Positions 1 to 7,394 of a stretch of 64,000 nucleotides of DNA are shown in pieces. This stretch comes from DASYKS01 sp031404815. Lineage in GTDB: Bacteria > Acidobacteriota > Thermoanaerobaculia > Multivoradales > UBA5704. The DNA lies in contig JANNIH010000145.1 in the NCBI GenBank assembly GCA_031404815.1, positions 22,208 to 86,207 of the forward strand, in the 5' to 3' direction. A program made the position numbers and the translations under genes. The notes below the pieces were generated by a model. It made no database searches. It was not told where the DNA came from and saw only the letters and a program-made list of their open reading frames with translations. How positions within the stretch are numbered: the stretch's first letter is position 1; each line of letters starts with the position of its first letter.

Positions 1-1
1 C

Positions 2-1009
2 AAGAAGGAGGCGCCCAAGAGCGCCGCAGTCGATGAGAACCTCGCCCCGGTCGCAACCCAGAAAACGCATCGCCCGCTCGCCGTGGTCGCGTTCGGCGGC
101 AACGCGCTGCTCCGCCCGGAGGATGACGGCACGGTCGCCGAGCAGCTGCGGCGCTCGGAGGGCGCCGCAGTCTGGCTCGCCGATTTTGCCCGCCGCGGCT
201 ACGACCTGGTCTGCGTCCATGGCAACGGCCCACAGGTCGGCCAGGTGCTGATCCAGATGGAAGAGGCGGCGGCCAAGGTGCCGCCGGGAACGGTCGATTT
301 CGCGGTCGCCGAGACCGAGGGCGGTATGGGCTACCTGCTCGAGCTCGCGATCCGCAACCGGCTCGCCTCGCAGCACATTAAGCGCCAGCTCGCGACGGTC
401 CTCACACTGGTCACAGTCGATCGCGACGATCCCGCATTCCGCGCCCCGAGCAAACCGATCGGCCCGTTTTTTGCCCGCCACCGCGCTTTGGAGCTGCAGC
501 GCCGCCTGCGCTGGAAGATGGTCGAGGATTCCGGTCGCGGCTGGCGAAAAGTCGTGCCGAGCCCGCGCCCCTTGGAGATCGTCAATGTCGCCGCAATCCG
601 TAGCCTGCTCGATCATGGCCACCTGGTGATCGCGGGCGGCGGCGGTGGCATTCCGGTCGTTCGCAAAGGGAGCGGCCGGCTGGTCGGGGTCGAAGCGGTG
701 ATCGACAAGGACCGTACCTCGGCGCTGCTCGCCCGCGACCTCAAAGCCGACCTGTTCATCCTGCTCACGGGTGTACCCCAGGTGGTCAAGAACTTCGGCC
801 GCAAGGATCAGGAGGCGCTCCCGTTCTTGCCGCTTTCCGAGGCGCGCCGACTGCTCGACAAGGGGCAGTTTCCGGCCGGCAGCATGGGGCCGAAGATCGA
901 GGCGGCGATCGATTTCGTCGCCGCGACCGGCCGTCCGGCATTGATCACCAACATCGAGCACCTCGAAGCGGCGCTCGAAGGAGAGAGCGGCACGCGCATC
1001 GTGCCGTAG
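2..1009 (+). CDS. arcC: Carbamate kinase, N-terminus outside the window
   Basis: Carbamate kinase interconverts carbamoyl phosphate plus ADP with ATP plus carbamate, the ATP-yielding last step of the arginine deiminase route. Visible family motifs are GGNALL (nucleotide site), HGNGPQVG, AGGGGIPV, VIDKDRTSALLA and GSMGPKIEAA near the C-terminus. The frame is open to the window edge. The first in-window start is a GTG at 83, but it would cut into the first beta strand (read as PLAVVAFGGN) and has no ribosome binding site, so the true start is probably upstream, giving an N-terminal extension. Ornithine carbamoyltransferase follows on the same strand after 85 bases, the usual catabolic partnership; arginine deiminase is not in view. 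Family assignment is very safe; the start is not. Confidence 0.95.
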   Translation, partial: KKEAPKSAAVDENLAPVATQKTHRPLAVVAFGGNALLRPEDDGTVAEQLRRSEGAAVWLADFARRGYDLVCVHGNGPQVGQVLIQMEEAAAKVPPGTVDFAVAETEGGMGYLLELAIRNRLASQHIKRQLATVLTLVTVDRDDPAFRAPSKPIGPFFARHRALELQRRLRWKMVEDSGRGWRKVVPSPRPLEIVNVAAIRSLLDHGHLVIAGGGGGIPVVRKGSGRLVGVEAVIDKDRTSALLARDLKADLFILLTGVPQVVKNFGRKDQEALPFLPLSEARRLLDKGQFPAGSMGPKIEAAIDFVAATGRPALITNIEHLEAALEGESGTRIVP

Positions 1010-1094
1010 CGTTCCGCGCGCCCCCCCTGTTGCCAACCCCAAGAAGCGAACCCTACGGCGATCTTTGGACGCCTGAACCCTTTTAGGAGCTCAC

Positions 1095-2024
1095 ATGTCC
1101 CACCGCCACCTGATCTCGATCCACGATCTTTCGGCCGCCGAGGTTGCCGGGCTGTTCCGGCTCGCAGCCGACGTCAAGAAGAACCCCGAGAAGTACTCGA
1201 CGGCGCTTCTAGGCAAGACGCTGGGGATGATCTTTGAGAAATCGTCCACCCGCACCCGCGTCTCATTCGAAGTCGGCACGTTCCAGATGGGCGGCCACGC
1301 CCTGTTTCTCTCCAGTCGCGACATCCAGCTCGGTCGCGGCGAGCCGATCTCGGACACCGCGCAGGTACTCTCCCGCATGGTCTCCGGCATCATGGCGCGC
1401 ACGTTCGCGCACCAGACGGTGACCGATCTCGCCAAATACGGCTCGGTACCGGTGATCAACGGCCTGACCGACGATCTCCACCCCTGCCAGGGGCTCACCG
1501 ACTTCTTCACCCTGACGGAGATCTTCGGCGACCTCCGCGGCCGGAAGATCGCCTACGTCGGCGACGGCAACAACATGGCCCACTCGCTGATGTTCGGCGC
1601 CGCCAAGTGCGGCATGAACATCGCGGTCGCCTCACCCGAGGGGTATCGGGTGCAGGAGAAGTATCTCGCCCAGGCGCGCGAGGACGCGGCCGCCGCGGGG
1701 AGCACGATCGAGCTGACTGAAGATCCGCGCCAGGCGGTCATCGGCGCCGACTGCGTCACCACCGATGTCTGGGCCTCGATGGGTCAGGAAGGCGAAGCGG
1801 CGATCCGCCTCAAGGCTTTCGCGGGCTACGAAGTGGGCGCCGCGATGATGGCGCTCGCCAAGAAAGACGCGGTCTTCCTCCACTGCCTCCCCGCCCACCG
1901 CGGCGAAGAGGTCTCGGCCGAGGTCTGCGACGGCCCTCAGAGCCGCATCTTCGATCAGGCGGAAAACCGCCTGCATACCCAAAAGGCGGTCATGCTCTGG
2001 CTGATGGGCGGAGTGGAGATTTAG
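1095..2024 (+). CDS. argF: Ornithine carbamoyltransferase
   Basis: Cytoplasmic trimeric enzyme joining carbamoyl phosphate and ornithine to citrulline, or running backwards in arginine catabolism. At 309 residues it has family length. Carbamoyl-phosphate motif SSTRTR is at residues 50-55, HPCQ at 129-132, the ornithine-side segment DGNNMAHS at 157-164 and the catalytic HCLPAHRG at 263-270. The ATG is preceded by TAGGAG nine bases upstream. The carbamate kinase just upstream suggests a catabolic (ArcB-like) role, but sequence alone does not separate ArgF from ArcB. A hairpin at 2081-2105 follows. Confidence 0.96.
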   Translation: MSHRHLISIHDLSAAEVAGLFRLAADVKKNPEKYSTALLGKTLGMIFEKSSTRTRVSFEVGTFQMGGHALFLSSRDIQLGRGEPISDTAQVLSRMVSGIMARTFAHQTVTDLAKYGSVPVINGLTDDLHPCQGLTDFFTLTEIFGDLRGRKIAYVGDGNNMAHSLMFGAAKCGMNIAVASPEGYRVQEKYLAQAREDAAAAGSTIELTEDPRQAVIGADCVTTDVWASMGQEGEAAIRLKAFAGYEVGAAMMALAKKDAVFLHCLPAHRGEEVSAEVCDGPQSRIFDQAENRLHTQKAVMLWLMGGVEI

Positions 2025-2080
2025 CAGAGGGAACGGTTGGAGCGACCGGCCTTGCGTCGCCCCCACCTACGAGGCTACCG

Positions 2081-2105
2081 GGGCACCCTTCGGCGAAGGG
2101 TGCCC
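2081..2105. terminator. Hairpin between convergent genes
   Basis: Perfect 10-bp stem (GGGCACCCTT with AAGGGTGCCC, 5-base loop CGGCG) between the convergent argF and cupredoxin genes. There is no T-run on either side, so it is a candidate bidirectional terminator or mRNA-end stabiliser rather than a classical intrinsic terminator. Confidence 0.55.
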
Positions 2106-2122
2106 TCTCACGCAGAAGTACC

Positions 2123-2623
2123 CTACTTGACCGTCAGAACGCCCTTCATCCCTCCGTTGTAGTGGCCGGGGAAGGTGCAGACGTAGATGTAGTTGCCCGG
2201 CGCGGTCGGCGCCTTGAACGTCACCGTGACCGTCTGGCCGCCACCGGCGAGGCCGGTCGAGGCGAGGATCGCCTTCTTCCACTTCTCCTGCTTCGGGATG
2301 TTCTGCGTGGTCCGTGCGACCGAGGCGGCGACGACGAAGCCGTTGACGTCGGTCCCTTGGGCGAGCAGCACGAAGTTGTGGGCCATCACCGTCTTGTCCT
2401 GGGTGCCGACACCGGCCAGTTGAATGGTCAGCTCTTCACCGGGCTTGGCGGTGATCTGAGTGACGCTGAACTTCATCGCGTCGTTACCGGTCATCTTGAT
2501 CACGCGCGGCGCCGCGTGCGCGGGCGTTGCGGAGAGTGCGAACAGTGTGGCCAATCCAGCCAGCGCGAGCGAACGGCCGATCGCGAGGCGGGCGAAACGT
2601 ACCCGTGGGTTATGCGTCTTCAC
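2123..2623 (-). CDS. Azurin/plastocyanin-like cupredoxin, exported
   Basis: A 166-residue type 1 copper protein. Residues 1-38 form a signal peptide ending APAHA-like (ATPAHAAP). The copper ligands are visible: His in MAHNFVLL in mid-protein and the C-terminal Cys-His-Met set in YVCTFPGHYNGGMKG. The QDKTVMAHNF segment and the GxTVTVTFKAP strand before the Cys are azurin-like. It lies 138 bases downstream of the ba3 oxidase operon on the same strand, so it is a good candidate for the periplasmic electron donor to the oxidase CuA site; that pairing is inferred from position. A 10-bp hairpin at 2706-2736 sits in the gap and could separate or attenuate its transcription. Confidence 0.9.
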   Translation of the reverse strand: MKTHNPRVRFARLAIGRSLALAGLATLFALSATPAHAAPRVIKMTGNDAMKFSVTQITAKPGEELTIQLAGVGTQDKTVMAHNFVLLAQGTDVNGFVVAASVARTTQNIPKQEKWKKAILASTGLAGGGQTVTVTFKAPTAPGNYIYVCTFPGHYNGGMKGVLTVK

Positions 2624-2705
2624 GAAGCGTCACCTCTATCTGAAGTCGATGGATTTCGACCCGGAGCATCCCGGACCTACTGGTGAGTGTACGAGCCCGG
2701 ACCGG

Positions 2706-2736
2706 CGGCGGCAACACCTCGCGGTGGTTGCCGCCG
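2706..2736. other. Hairpin in the oxidase-cupredoxin gap
   Basis: Perfect 10-bp inverted repeat (CGGCGGCAAC / GTTGCCGCCG) with an 11-base loop, between the stop of oxidase subunit I and the start of the cupredoxin. No T-run follows on the minus strand. It may stabilise the upstream operon mRNA or attenuate read-through. Confidence 0.4.
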
Positions 2737-2761
2737 TCCCAAGCCGGAACGGGCTCTTGGG

Positions 2762-4414
2762 CTAGAACGGCTTGAAGCCGGTCGAGCCGAAGCGGTGGAG
2801 CATCAGATGGTGGGCGATCGGCATCGCGTAGGCCGCGATGACCAGGGCCACCGCGATCGTGGTCCAGAGCGGCCAGCGATCCCAGATCCCACGCACCGGG
2901 TTCGGCCGGGCGTCGTACGCCTCGGCGAACACGATCTCCGGCTCCTCGATCCTCCGGCCGTAGAGCAGGGTCGCCACAACCACCGAGACGAACAGCGCCG
3001 AGCTGATGAACAGGACGACTCCGCCGACCGCGCTCACCGCCGTCCAGGGCGCCCAGCGCGCCGCGATCTCAGAACCGCCGTAGCTCGCGTCGTAGATCCG
3101 CCGCGGCATGCCCATGAGGCCGGTGAAGTGGTTGACCACCCCGAACATCATCATGCCGACGAACCAGAGGTAGGGCTGAACCGCAGCCGCCGCGGTGAGG
3201 CGCAGCTCCTTGCCGGTGAGCCGCGGCAGCAGCCAATAGGTGATGCCCATGAAGGTGAGCGCCACCGCGGTCCCTACGGTGAGGTGGAAGTGCCCGTGAA
3301 TCCACGCCGTGTTGTGGACCATCGCGTTCATCGCGTACGCCGCGTTGACCGCGCCGCCGAAGCCGCCGAGCGCGAAGGTGAGCATCGCGAGCGCCACCGA
3401 GGCGAACAGGGGCTGCCCCCAAGGGAGCGCCCGCACCCAACCGAACAGCCCTTTCCCGCCCCGAGCGCGACCCGCCAGCTCGAGCGACGCGATGAGCGTA
3501 AAGGCGGTGACCAGGCTCGGGAAGAGGATCAGGAACGTGGTGACCGTGTGGGCGAGCTTCCAGCCGGCGGAGATGCCCGGATCGGAGAACTGATGGTGAA
3601 AGCCCACCGGGGTGGAGAGCAGGATGAACAGGACGAACACCATCCGGCCGAGGTGGTCGCTGAACAGCTTGCCACCCGCGACCCGCGGCAGGACCGTGTA
3701 CCAGATCGCGTAGGCGGGGAGCAGCCAGAAGTAGACCAACGGATGGCCGAACCACCAGAAGAACGTGCGGGCGAGCAACGGATCGATCGTCTTGACCAGC
3801 CCGAGCGACCAGGGAAGGATCAGGACCAGCACCTCGATCGCGAGACCCGCAGTTGCGAGCAACCAGACGATCACCGTGGTGAGCATGCCGTGCATGACCA
3901 GCGGCACCGGCAGGGTTGGATTCTCTTTCCGCCATGAGCGGTAGCTCGCGATCATCACGCCGCACCAGCCCCACGAGCCGATCACCAGACAGGTCGCACC
4001 GATGTAGAAGAGCGGATGCGCCTGAAGCGGCGGGTAGAACGTGTAGAGCACGGTGGCTTTGCCCGCGAGGATCATCGTCGCGGCCGCGGCCGTGCCGACG
4101 ACTGCGAGCCAGAACGAGGCCCAGGCGACCTTTTCTCCGGTCACCCGGCCGAGCGACGCGCGAGAGAACGCGTAGCCGAGCCCCATGATGAAGAACGTGG
4201 TGAACACCAGCCCCATCAGCACGCCGTGGGCGGTGATCGAGATGTAATAGACCCGCGCCGAACGCAAGGGCAGCGCGAGGCTCGCCCGCGACAGCGCCTG
4301 CATGAGAGCCACCATCGCGCCCAAGCCGAAGGCGACGATCCCGACCATGAGGTGGGCGAACGCCAGCTTGTTTTCCGGCTTCATCACGGCCGCCTTCATG
4401 ACGGTTGGCCTCAT
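2762..4414 (-). CDS. cbaA: ba3-type (B-family) cytochrome c oxidase subunit I
   Basis: Catalytic heme-copper oxidase subunit, 550 residues with about 13 membrane segments, reducing O2 to water with proton pumping. Seen: heme-ligand region HGVLMGLVFTT in an early helix, the CuB segment FWWFGHPLVYFW-x-LPAY with its HPLVYF signature, and the double-heme-ligand helix WIHGHFHLTVGT. The short loops and the absence of an A-type K/D-channel layout fit the B family. The ATG overlaps the stop of subunit II by 4 bases (ATGA), which favours this start over the internal methionines at residues 6 and 11. It is the last gene of a IIa-II-I operon and probably works at low oxygen, as other ba3 oxidases do. 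Confidence 0.95.
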   Translation of the reverse strand: MRPTVMKAAVMKPENKLAFAHLMVGIVAFGLGAMVALMQALSRASLALPLRSARVYYISITAHGVLMGLVFTTFFIMGLGYAFSRASLGRVTGEKVAWASFWLAVVGTAAAATMILAGKATVLYTFYPPLQAHPLFYIGATCLVIGSWGWCGVMIASYRSWRKENPTLPVPLVMHGMLTTVIVWLLATAGLAIEVLVLILPWSLGLVKTIDPLLARTFFWWFGHPLVYFWLLPAYAIWYTVLPRVAGGKLFSDHLGRMVFVLFILLSTPVGFHHQFSDPGISAGWKLAHTVTTFLILFPSLVTAFTLIASLELAGRARGGKGLFGWVRALPWGQPLFASVALAMLTFALGGFGGAVNAAYAMNAMVHNTAWIHGHFHLTVGTAVALTFMGITYWLLPRLTGKELRLTAAAAVQPYLWFVGMMMFGVVNHFTGLMGMPRRIYDASYGGSEIAARWAPWTAVSAVGGVVLFISSALFVSVVVATLLYGRRIEEPEIVFAEAYDARPNPVRGIWDRWPLWTTIAVALVIAAYAMPIAHHLMLHRFGSTGFKPF

Positions 4415-4887
4415 GACGGACCTCCCGCGGCGATCACCTTGCCGAACATCCCGTGGTGACCGATGCCGCAGAATTCATTGCAGACGATCAGGTACTCCCC
4501 CACCCGCGGAAACGTGACGGTGAATTCGGTCACATAGCCCGGGATCAACGTGGCGTTGGCGTTGGTGCCCACGATCTGGAAGCCGTGGACGACGTCCGCG
4601 CTCGACATGCGAAAGGTCACCGGCTTGCCGGCGGGCACTTCCAGCTCCGCGGGTAGGAACGCGTACATCTGTGCCACCAGGATCACCTCGGCGCCTGCGG
4701 GTGTTGCCTTGACTCCCAGTTCGGCGAACCGTGGATCGTCCCAGATCGTCTTGGGGTCGACGGTCTCGATATGGCTCGGCGGCTGGACCGCGTGGGCGGC
4801 GTTCATCACGATCATGATGCCGAGAAAGACGACGATCAAAACCGCGCCCAAGGCCATCCAGATTCGTTCGTAGAGATCGATTTTCAT
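4411..4887 (-). CDS. cbaB: Cytochrome c oxidase subunit II (CuA), ba3 type
   Basis: 158 residues: one N-terminal membrane anchor (about residues 10-33) and a periplasmic cupredoxin domain carrying the binuclear CuA site. The CuA ligands are seen in CNEFCGIGHHGMFG (Cys-x3-Cys-x3-His-x2-Met) together with the upstream VVHGF histidine. A single helix rather than two and the short length are typical of ba3-type subunit II. A GGAGG motif precedes the ATG; the gene starts 28 bases after the tiny subunit IIa gene and overlaps subunit I by 4 bases, so the three are translated from one message. It accepts electrons from a soluble donor, perhaps the neighbouring cupredoxin. Confidence 0.95.
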   Translation of the reverse strand: MKIDLYERIWMALGAVLIVVFLGIMIVMNAAHAVQPPSHIETVDPKTIWDDPRFAELGVKATPAGAEVILVAQMYAFLPAELEVPAGKPVTFRMSSADVVHGFQIVGTNANATLIPGYVTEFTVTFPRVGEYLIVCNEFCGIGHHGMFGKVIAAGGPS

Positions 4888-4915
4888 GATCTTTCCTCTA
4901 CCTCCTCGGAGCGGC

Positions 4916-5059
4916 TCATGGGAGCGGCGCCCCGCGGCCTAAAAACTCGAAGAAATACAGCGCCAGAAATCCGAGCGCAAAGAGCACGATGTACAGCCCG
5001 AGGATCGCAAACGTGCCCTTGGGGTGCTCCGGAATCTCGGCCGACCCTTCTTCTTCCAT
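4916..5059 (-). CDS. ba3 oxidase subunit IIa, 47-residue membrane peptide
   Basis: A 47-codon gene directly ahead of oxidase subunit II on the same strand. The peptide starts MEEEGSAEIPEHPKGTF and continues as one hydrophobic helix (about residues 17-38) ending in a short GRGAPLP tail. This is the layout of the cytochrome c oxidase subunit IIa family of ba3 oxidases: a charged start, a PKG turn and one transmembrane helix that substitutes for the second helix missing from subunit II. A strong GAGGAGAG ribosome binding site precedes the ATG. Position, length and topology make the call good despite the small size. Confidence 0.85.
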   Translation of the reverse strand: MEEEGSAEIPEHPKGTFAILGLYIVLFALGFLALYFFEFLGRGAPLP

Positions 5060-5215
5060 ACCCTCTCCTCTTTTTGGTCGACAGAATCAGAACGTCCCGA
5101 ACGATTTGTCGCAGAGTAACGGGCAGCGCAGGGTGAGCCCACACCCCAAGGGGGTGGCAAAAGTCCCACGCGAACGGGTAGGGGAAAAGAGGGGGGAGGG
5201 GGCGGCCAACCAGCC

Positions 5216-5641
5216 CTACTGCCCCAGGTGGTAACGCAAAAAGTCCAGCCAGGAGCTCGGGTGGGTGGCGACCGAGGCCATGATTTGCAGATCATTGAAG
5301 TAGACGGCTCGCTCGATGGCAAGGCCGTCTTTGAGCAAAAAGCGGTCGACCGCCCCGACGCAGAGCGGCTTGCCGGCGAGCTCGAAGTGCATCTCCCATT
5401 CGATAAAGAGCACACCGTTCGCACCCAGGGTGCGCACCACCTTGCCGTGCAGGCCGGGGAGCCAGCGGAAGGTACGCTCGAACTCCTCGTGCACGGCCAC
5501 CTTGCCGCGAATCTCCGGCTGGTGCGGCTGGTAGAGCACGATCTCCGGGTGCAGCATGCCGACCAGCGCCTCGGTGGTGGGCGCCCGCCACACCTCGGCG
5601 AAGCGGCGTGCGAAAGTGTCCTCCATGCTTTCCTCAGCCAT
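5216..5641 (-). CDS. SnoaL/NTF2-like protein of the biosynthetic locus
   Basis: 141 residues with an NTF2-fold (SnoaL-like) pattern: an N-terminal helix with TFARRFAEVWRAP, the HPEIVLYQP strand, and alternating strands carrying FIEWEMHFEL and KDGLAIERAVYFN. Such cone-shaped proteins act as isomerases, cyclases, dehydratases or ligand binders; the substrate is unknown. The chosen ATG at 5641 has GGAGG five bases upstream and overlaps the end of the MmgE/PrpD gene by 8 bases, showing translational coupling. The frame could extend to 5773, but the extra residues look like out-of-frame sequence. It is the last gene of the minus-strand arm. Confidence 0.75.
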   Translation of the reverse strand: MAEESMEDTFARRFAEVWRAPTTEALVGMLHPEIVLYQPHQPEIRGKVAVHEEFERTFRWLPGLHGKVVRTLGANGVLFIEWEMHFELAGKPLCVGAVDRFLLKDGLAIERAVYFNDLQIMASVATHPSSWLDFLRYHLGQ

Positions 5642-7262
5642 CGTGGCCTCCGTGGCAGCTTTGCGGTTTGCTTGAGGGGCGATCGTCGACGGAGCCGACC
5701 GCGCACAGACGGCCGAGTTCCGCCGGGCCGAGGCGCTCGATGCTCTCGAGCATAGAGGCCATCTCCGCCGCACGCTCGCGGCCGAGCAGCGGGGACGCCG
5801 CCGCGAGCAGCTTCTCGCGCATCAGCTCGCGCACGCCGCGGCCGCTTTCATCCGGCTCCTGGGCGCCGGCAAAGCCACGGGGGATCGCGACCTCGCTCCG
5901 GAGCACCCGGCCGTCCGCGAGGGTGATCGCGACGCGGGCCCCCAGCGGCTTGGTTGCGGTGGCGAAGTCCGGGGGATCGCGCACCCCGGCTGCGACCGCC
6001 AGGCGGGCGGCGAGGCGGAGCGTCTCCCCCAGGCGCCGGCCGTAGGCGGCGCGGCCGAAGGCCTTGACCGCGAGCTTCGCGCCGAAGGCCGCCGCCTGCC
6101 TGCGCTTCGTGCGGCGGAGAGCAGCGCCGAGGGGAATGTCGCCGGTGAGCGCGTCGACGGTCAAGTCGACAGCGTGGCGGCTTCGCACCCGCGCCGCGAG
6201 CTCCCAGAGCCGGGACTGCTCGATCCAGGAGCGCTCGAGCTGGGCCGGGCCAAACTCCCCCGCCAGCAGCGCGGAGGCGATGACGAAGGGTGTGGAGAAG
6301 GTGAGGGCGGCGATCGGAGAGCGGGGACCCGCGAGGTATGGCGCCGAGTGGGCGTCCATGCCGACGGTGAAAATCGAGGCCTCCACCACCACGGCAACCA
6401 CCTCTTCGGCTTGGAAGGCGTGCTCGCCCACCAGAGCCAGGGTCGCCTCGAGAGCGCTCGCCAGGTACCCGCAAGCCGGATAGAGCTTGTAGCTGTTGGT
6501 CGCCGTGTGCCAGCGCTCGCCCAATCCCCCCAGAAACTCGCGCACCGGCACCTGGGCGGCCCGGGCGAAGAAGCCGCGGCGATCATCGAGGATGTCGGCG
6601 GGAGCCCGTAGGCCGGCTCGGACCGCCGCCACCGCCTCACATCCCATGCGGATCGGCCAGGCCGCCGCCAGGGCCTTGGCGTCGGAACCGAGGAAGGCCG
6701 GGAAAAGGGCCTCGGCCGGGTAGGACAGGGCGAAGCCCAGAGCGGCGGCGAAGGTCGCGCGGTCGAGTCCATCGAGCTTGGCGAGCGCAGCCGCCGCTCC
6801 GAGGAGGTGGAGATGCGTCGCCATCTGGCCGCGGGTCGCACCCACGGCACAGACCATGTTGACGCGCGCCGCCACCTCGTTGGCGACGATCTGCGCCAGC
6901 ATCAGATCGGCCCCCGAGTAGCGCCCGGTGGCGGCGAAAGCCAGGGGCACCAGCACCGAGGAGTGGCCGGTGTGGCCACCGAGCAGCACGTCGTCGAAGT
7001 CGAGCACCATGGTGAACGTCGCCATCACCAGCGCGGCATGCACCGGCGGCGCCGGGGTGCCGCGGGGCAGGGTGCACCCGGGGCCGGGTGCCGGCGGTGG
7101 AAAGGCCTGTTCGAGACCGGGGCCGAGCTCGCTCGAGAAGCCGCTGTAGAGGGCACCCACAGTCGACAGCAGCTGGTGGACCGCATGCTCCCGAACCGCT
7201 GCCGGGACCTCCTCCAGCTGGACTCCGGCCGCCCAGTGGGCGAGCCGTTCGAGTGCGGTCAT
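5634..7262 (-). CDS. MmgE/PrpD-family dehydratase/lyase
   Basis: 542 residues of the MmgE/PrpD superfamily (2-methylcitrate dehydratase, aconitate decarboxylase, and VlmK of valanimycin synthesis). The family signature is at residues 88-105: LDFDD, then GGHTGHSSVLVP, matching the FDD...H...VP segment; NSYKLYPACGY later matches the conserved K-x-YPxCGxx substrate loop. There is no iron-sulfur cluster, so it eliminates water or phosphate by acid-base catalysis. In this locus a kinase (15136-16161) could supply a phosphorylated hydroxyl for elimination, the same division of labour as VlmJ/VlmK. Family is sure; substrate is inference. It lies 132 bases after the giant multidomain gene on the same strand. 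Confidence 0.88.
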   Translation of the reverse strand: MTALERLAHWAAGVQLEEVPAAVREHAVHQLLSTVGALYSGFSSELGPGLEQAFPPPAPGPGCTLPRGTPAPPVHAALVMATFTMVLDFDDVLLGGHTGHSSVLVPLAFAATGRYSGADLMLAQIVANEVAARVNMVCAVGATRGQMATHLHLLGAAAALAKLDGLDRATFAAALGFALSYPAEALFPAFLGSDAKALAAAWPIRMGCEAVAAVRAGLRAPADILDDRRGFFARAAQVPVREFLGGLGERWHTATNSYKLYPACGYLASALEATLALVGEHAFQAEEVVAVVVEASIFTVGMDAHSAPYLAGPRSPIAALTFSTPFVIASALLAGEFGPAQLERSWIEQSRLWELAARVRSRHAVDLTVDALTGDIPLGAALRRTKRRQAAAFGAKLAVKAFGRAAYGRRLGETLRLAARLAVAAGVRDPPDFATATKPLGARVAITLADGRVLRSEVAIPRGFAGAQEPDESGRGVRELMREKLLAAASPLLGRERAAEMASMLESIERLGPAELGRLCAVGSVDDRPSSKPQSCHGGHDG

Positions 7263-7394
7263 TGCCGGGGCAGGCGGTACGGCACTGCCGGAGGTAAGGG
7301 TGGAGCCCCCTCGAGGATGTGCGCCTCGTTCTCCTCCCGACTAAGGAGTTGCATCACTGTCAATGCTTCGGGGGCTGATTGGAGCTGCAGAAGT

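Noticed and set aside
83..85. GTG as start of carbamate kinase
   Set aside because: It would remove part of the first beta strand and has no ribosome binding site; the frame is open to the window edge.
2687..3937. Long open frame opposite the oxidase gene
   Set aside because: Arg/Glu/His-rich low-complexity translation typical of antisense shadow in high-GC DNA; the minus-strand oxidase has clear motifs.
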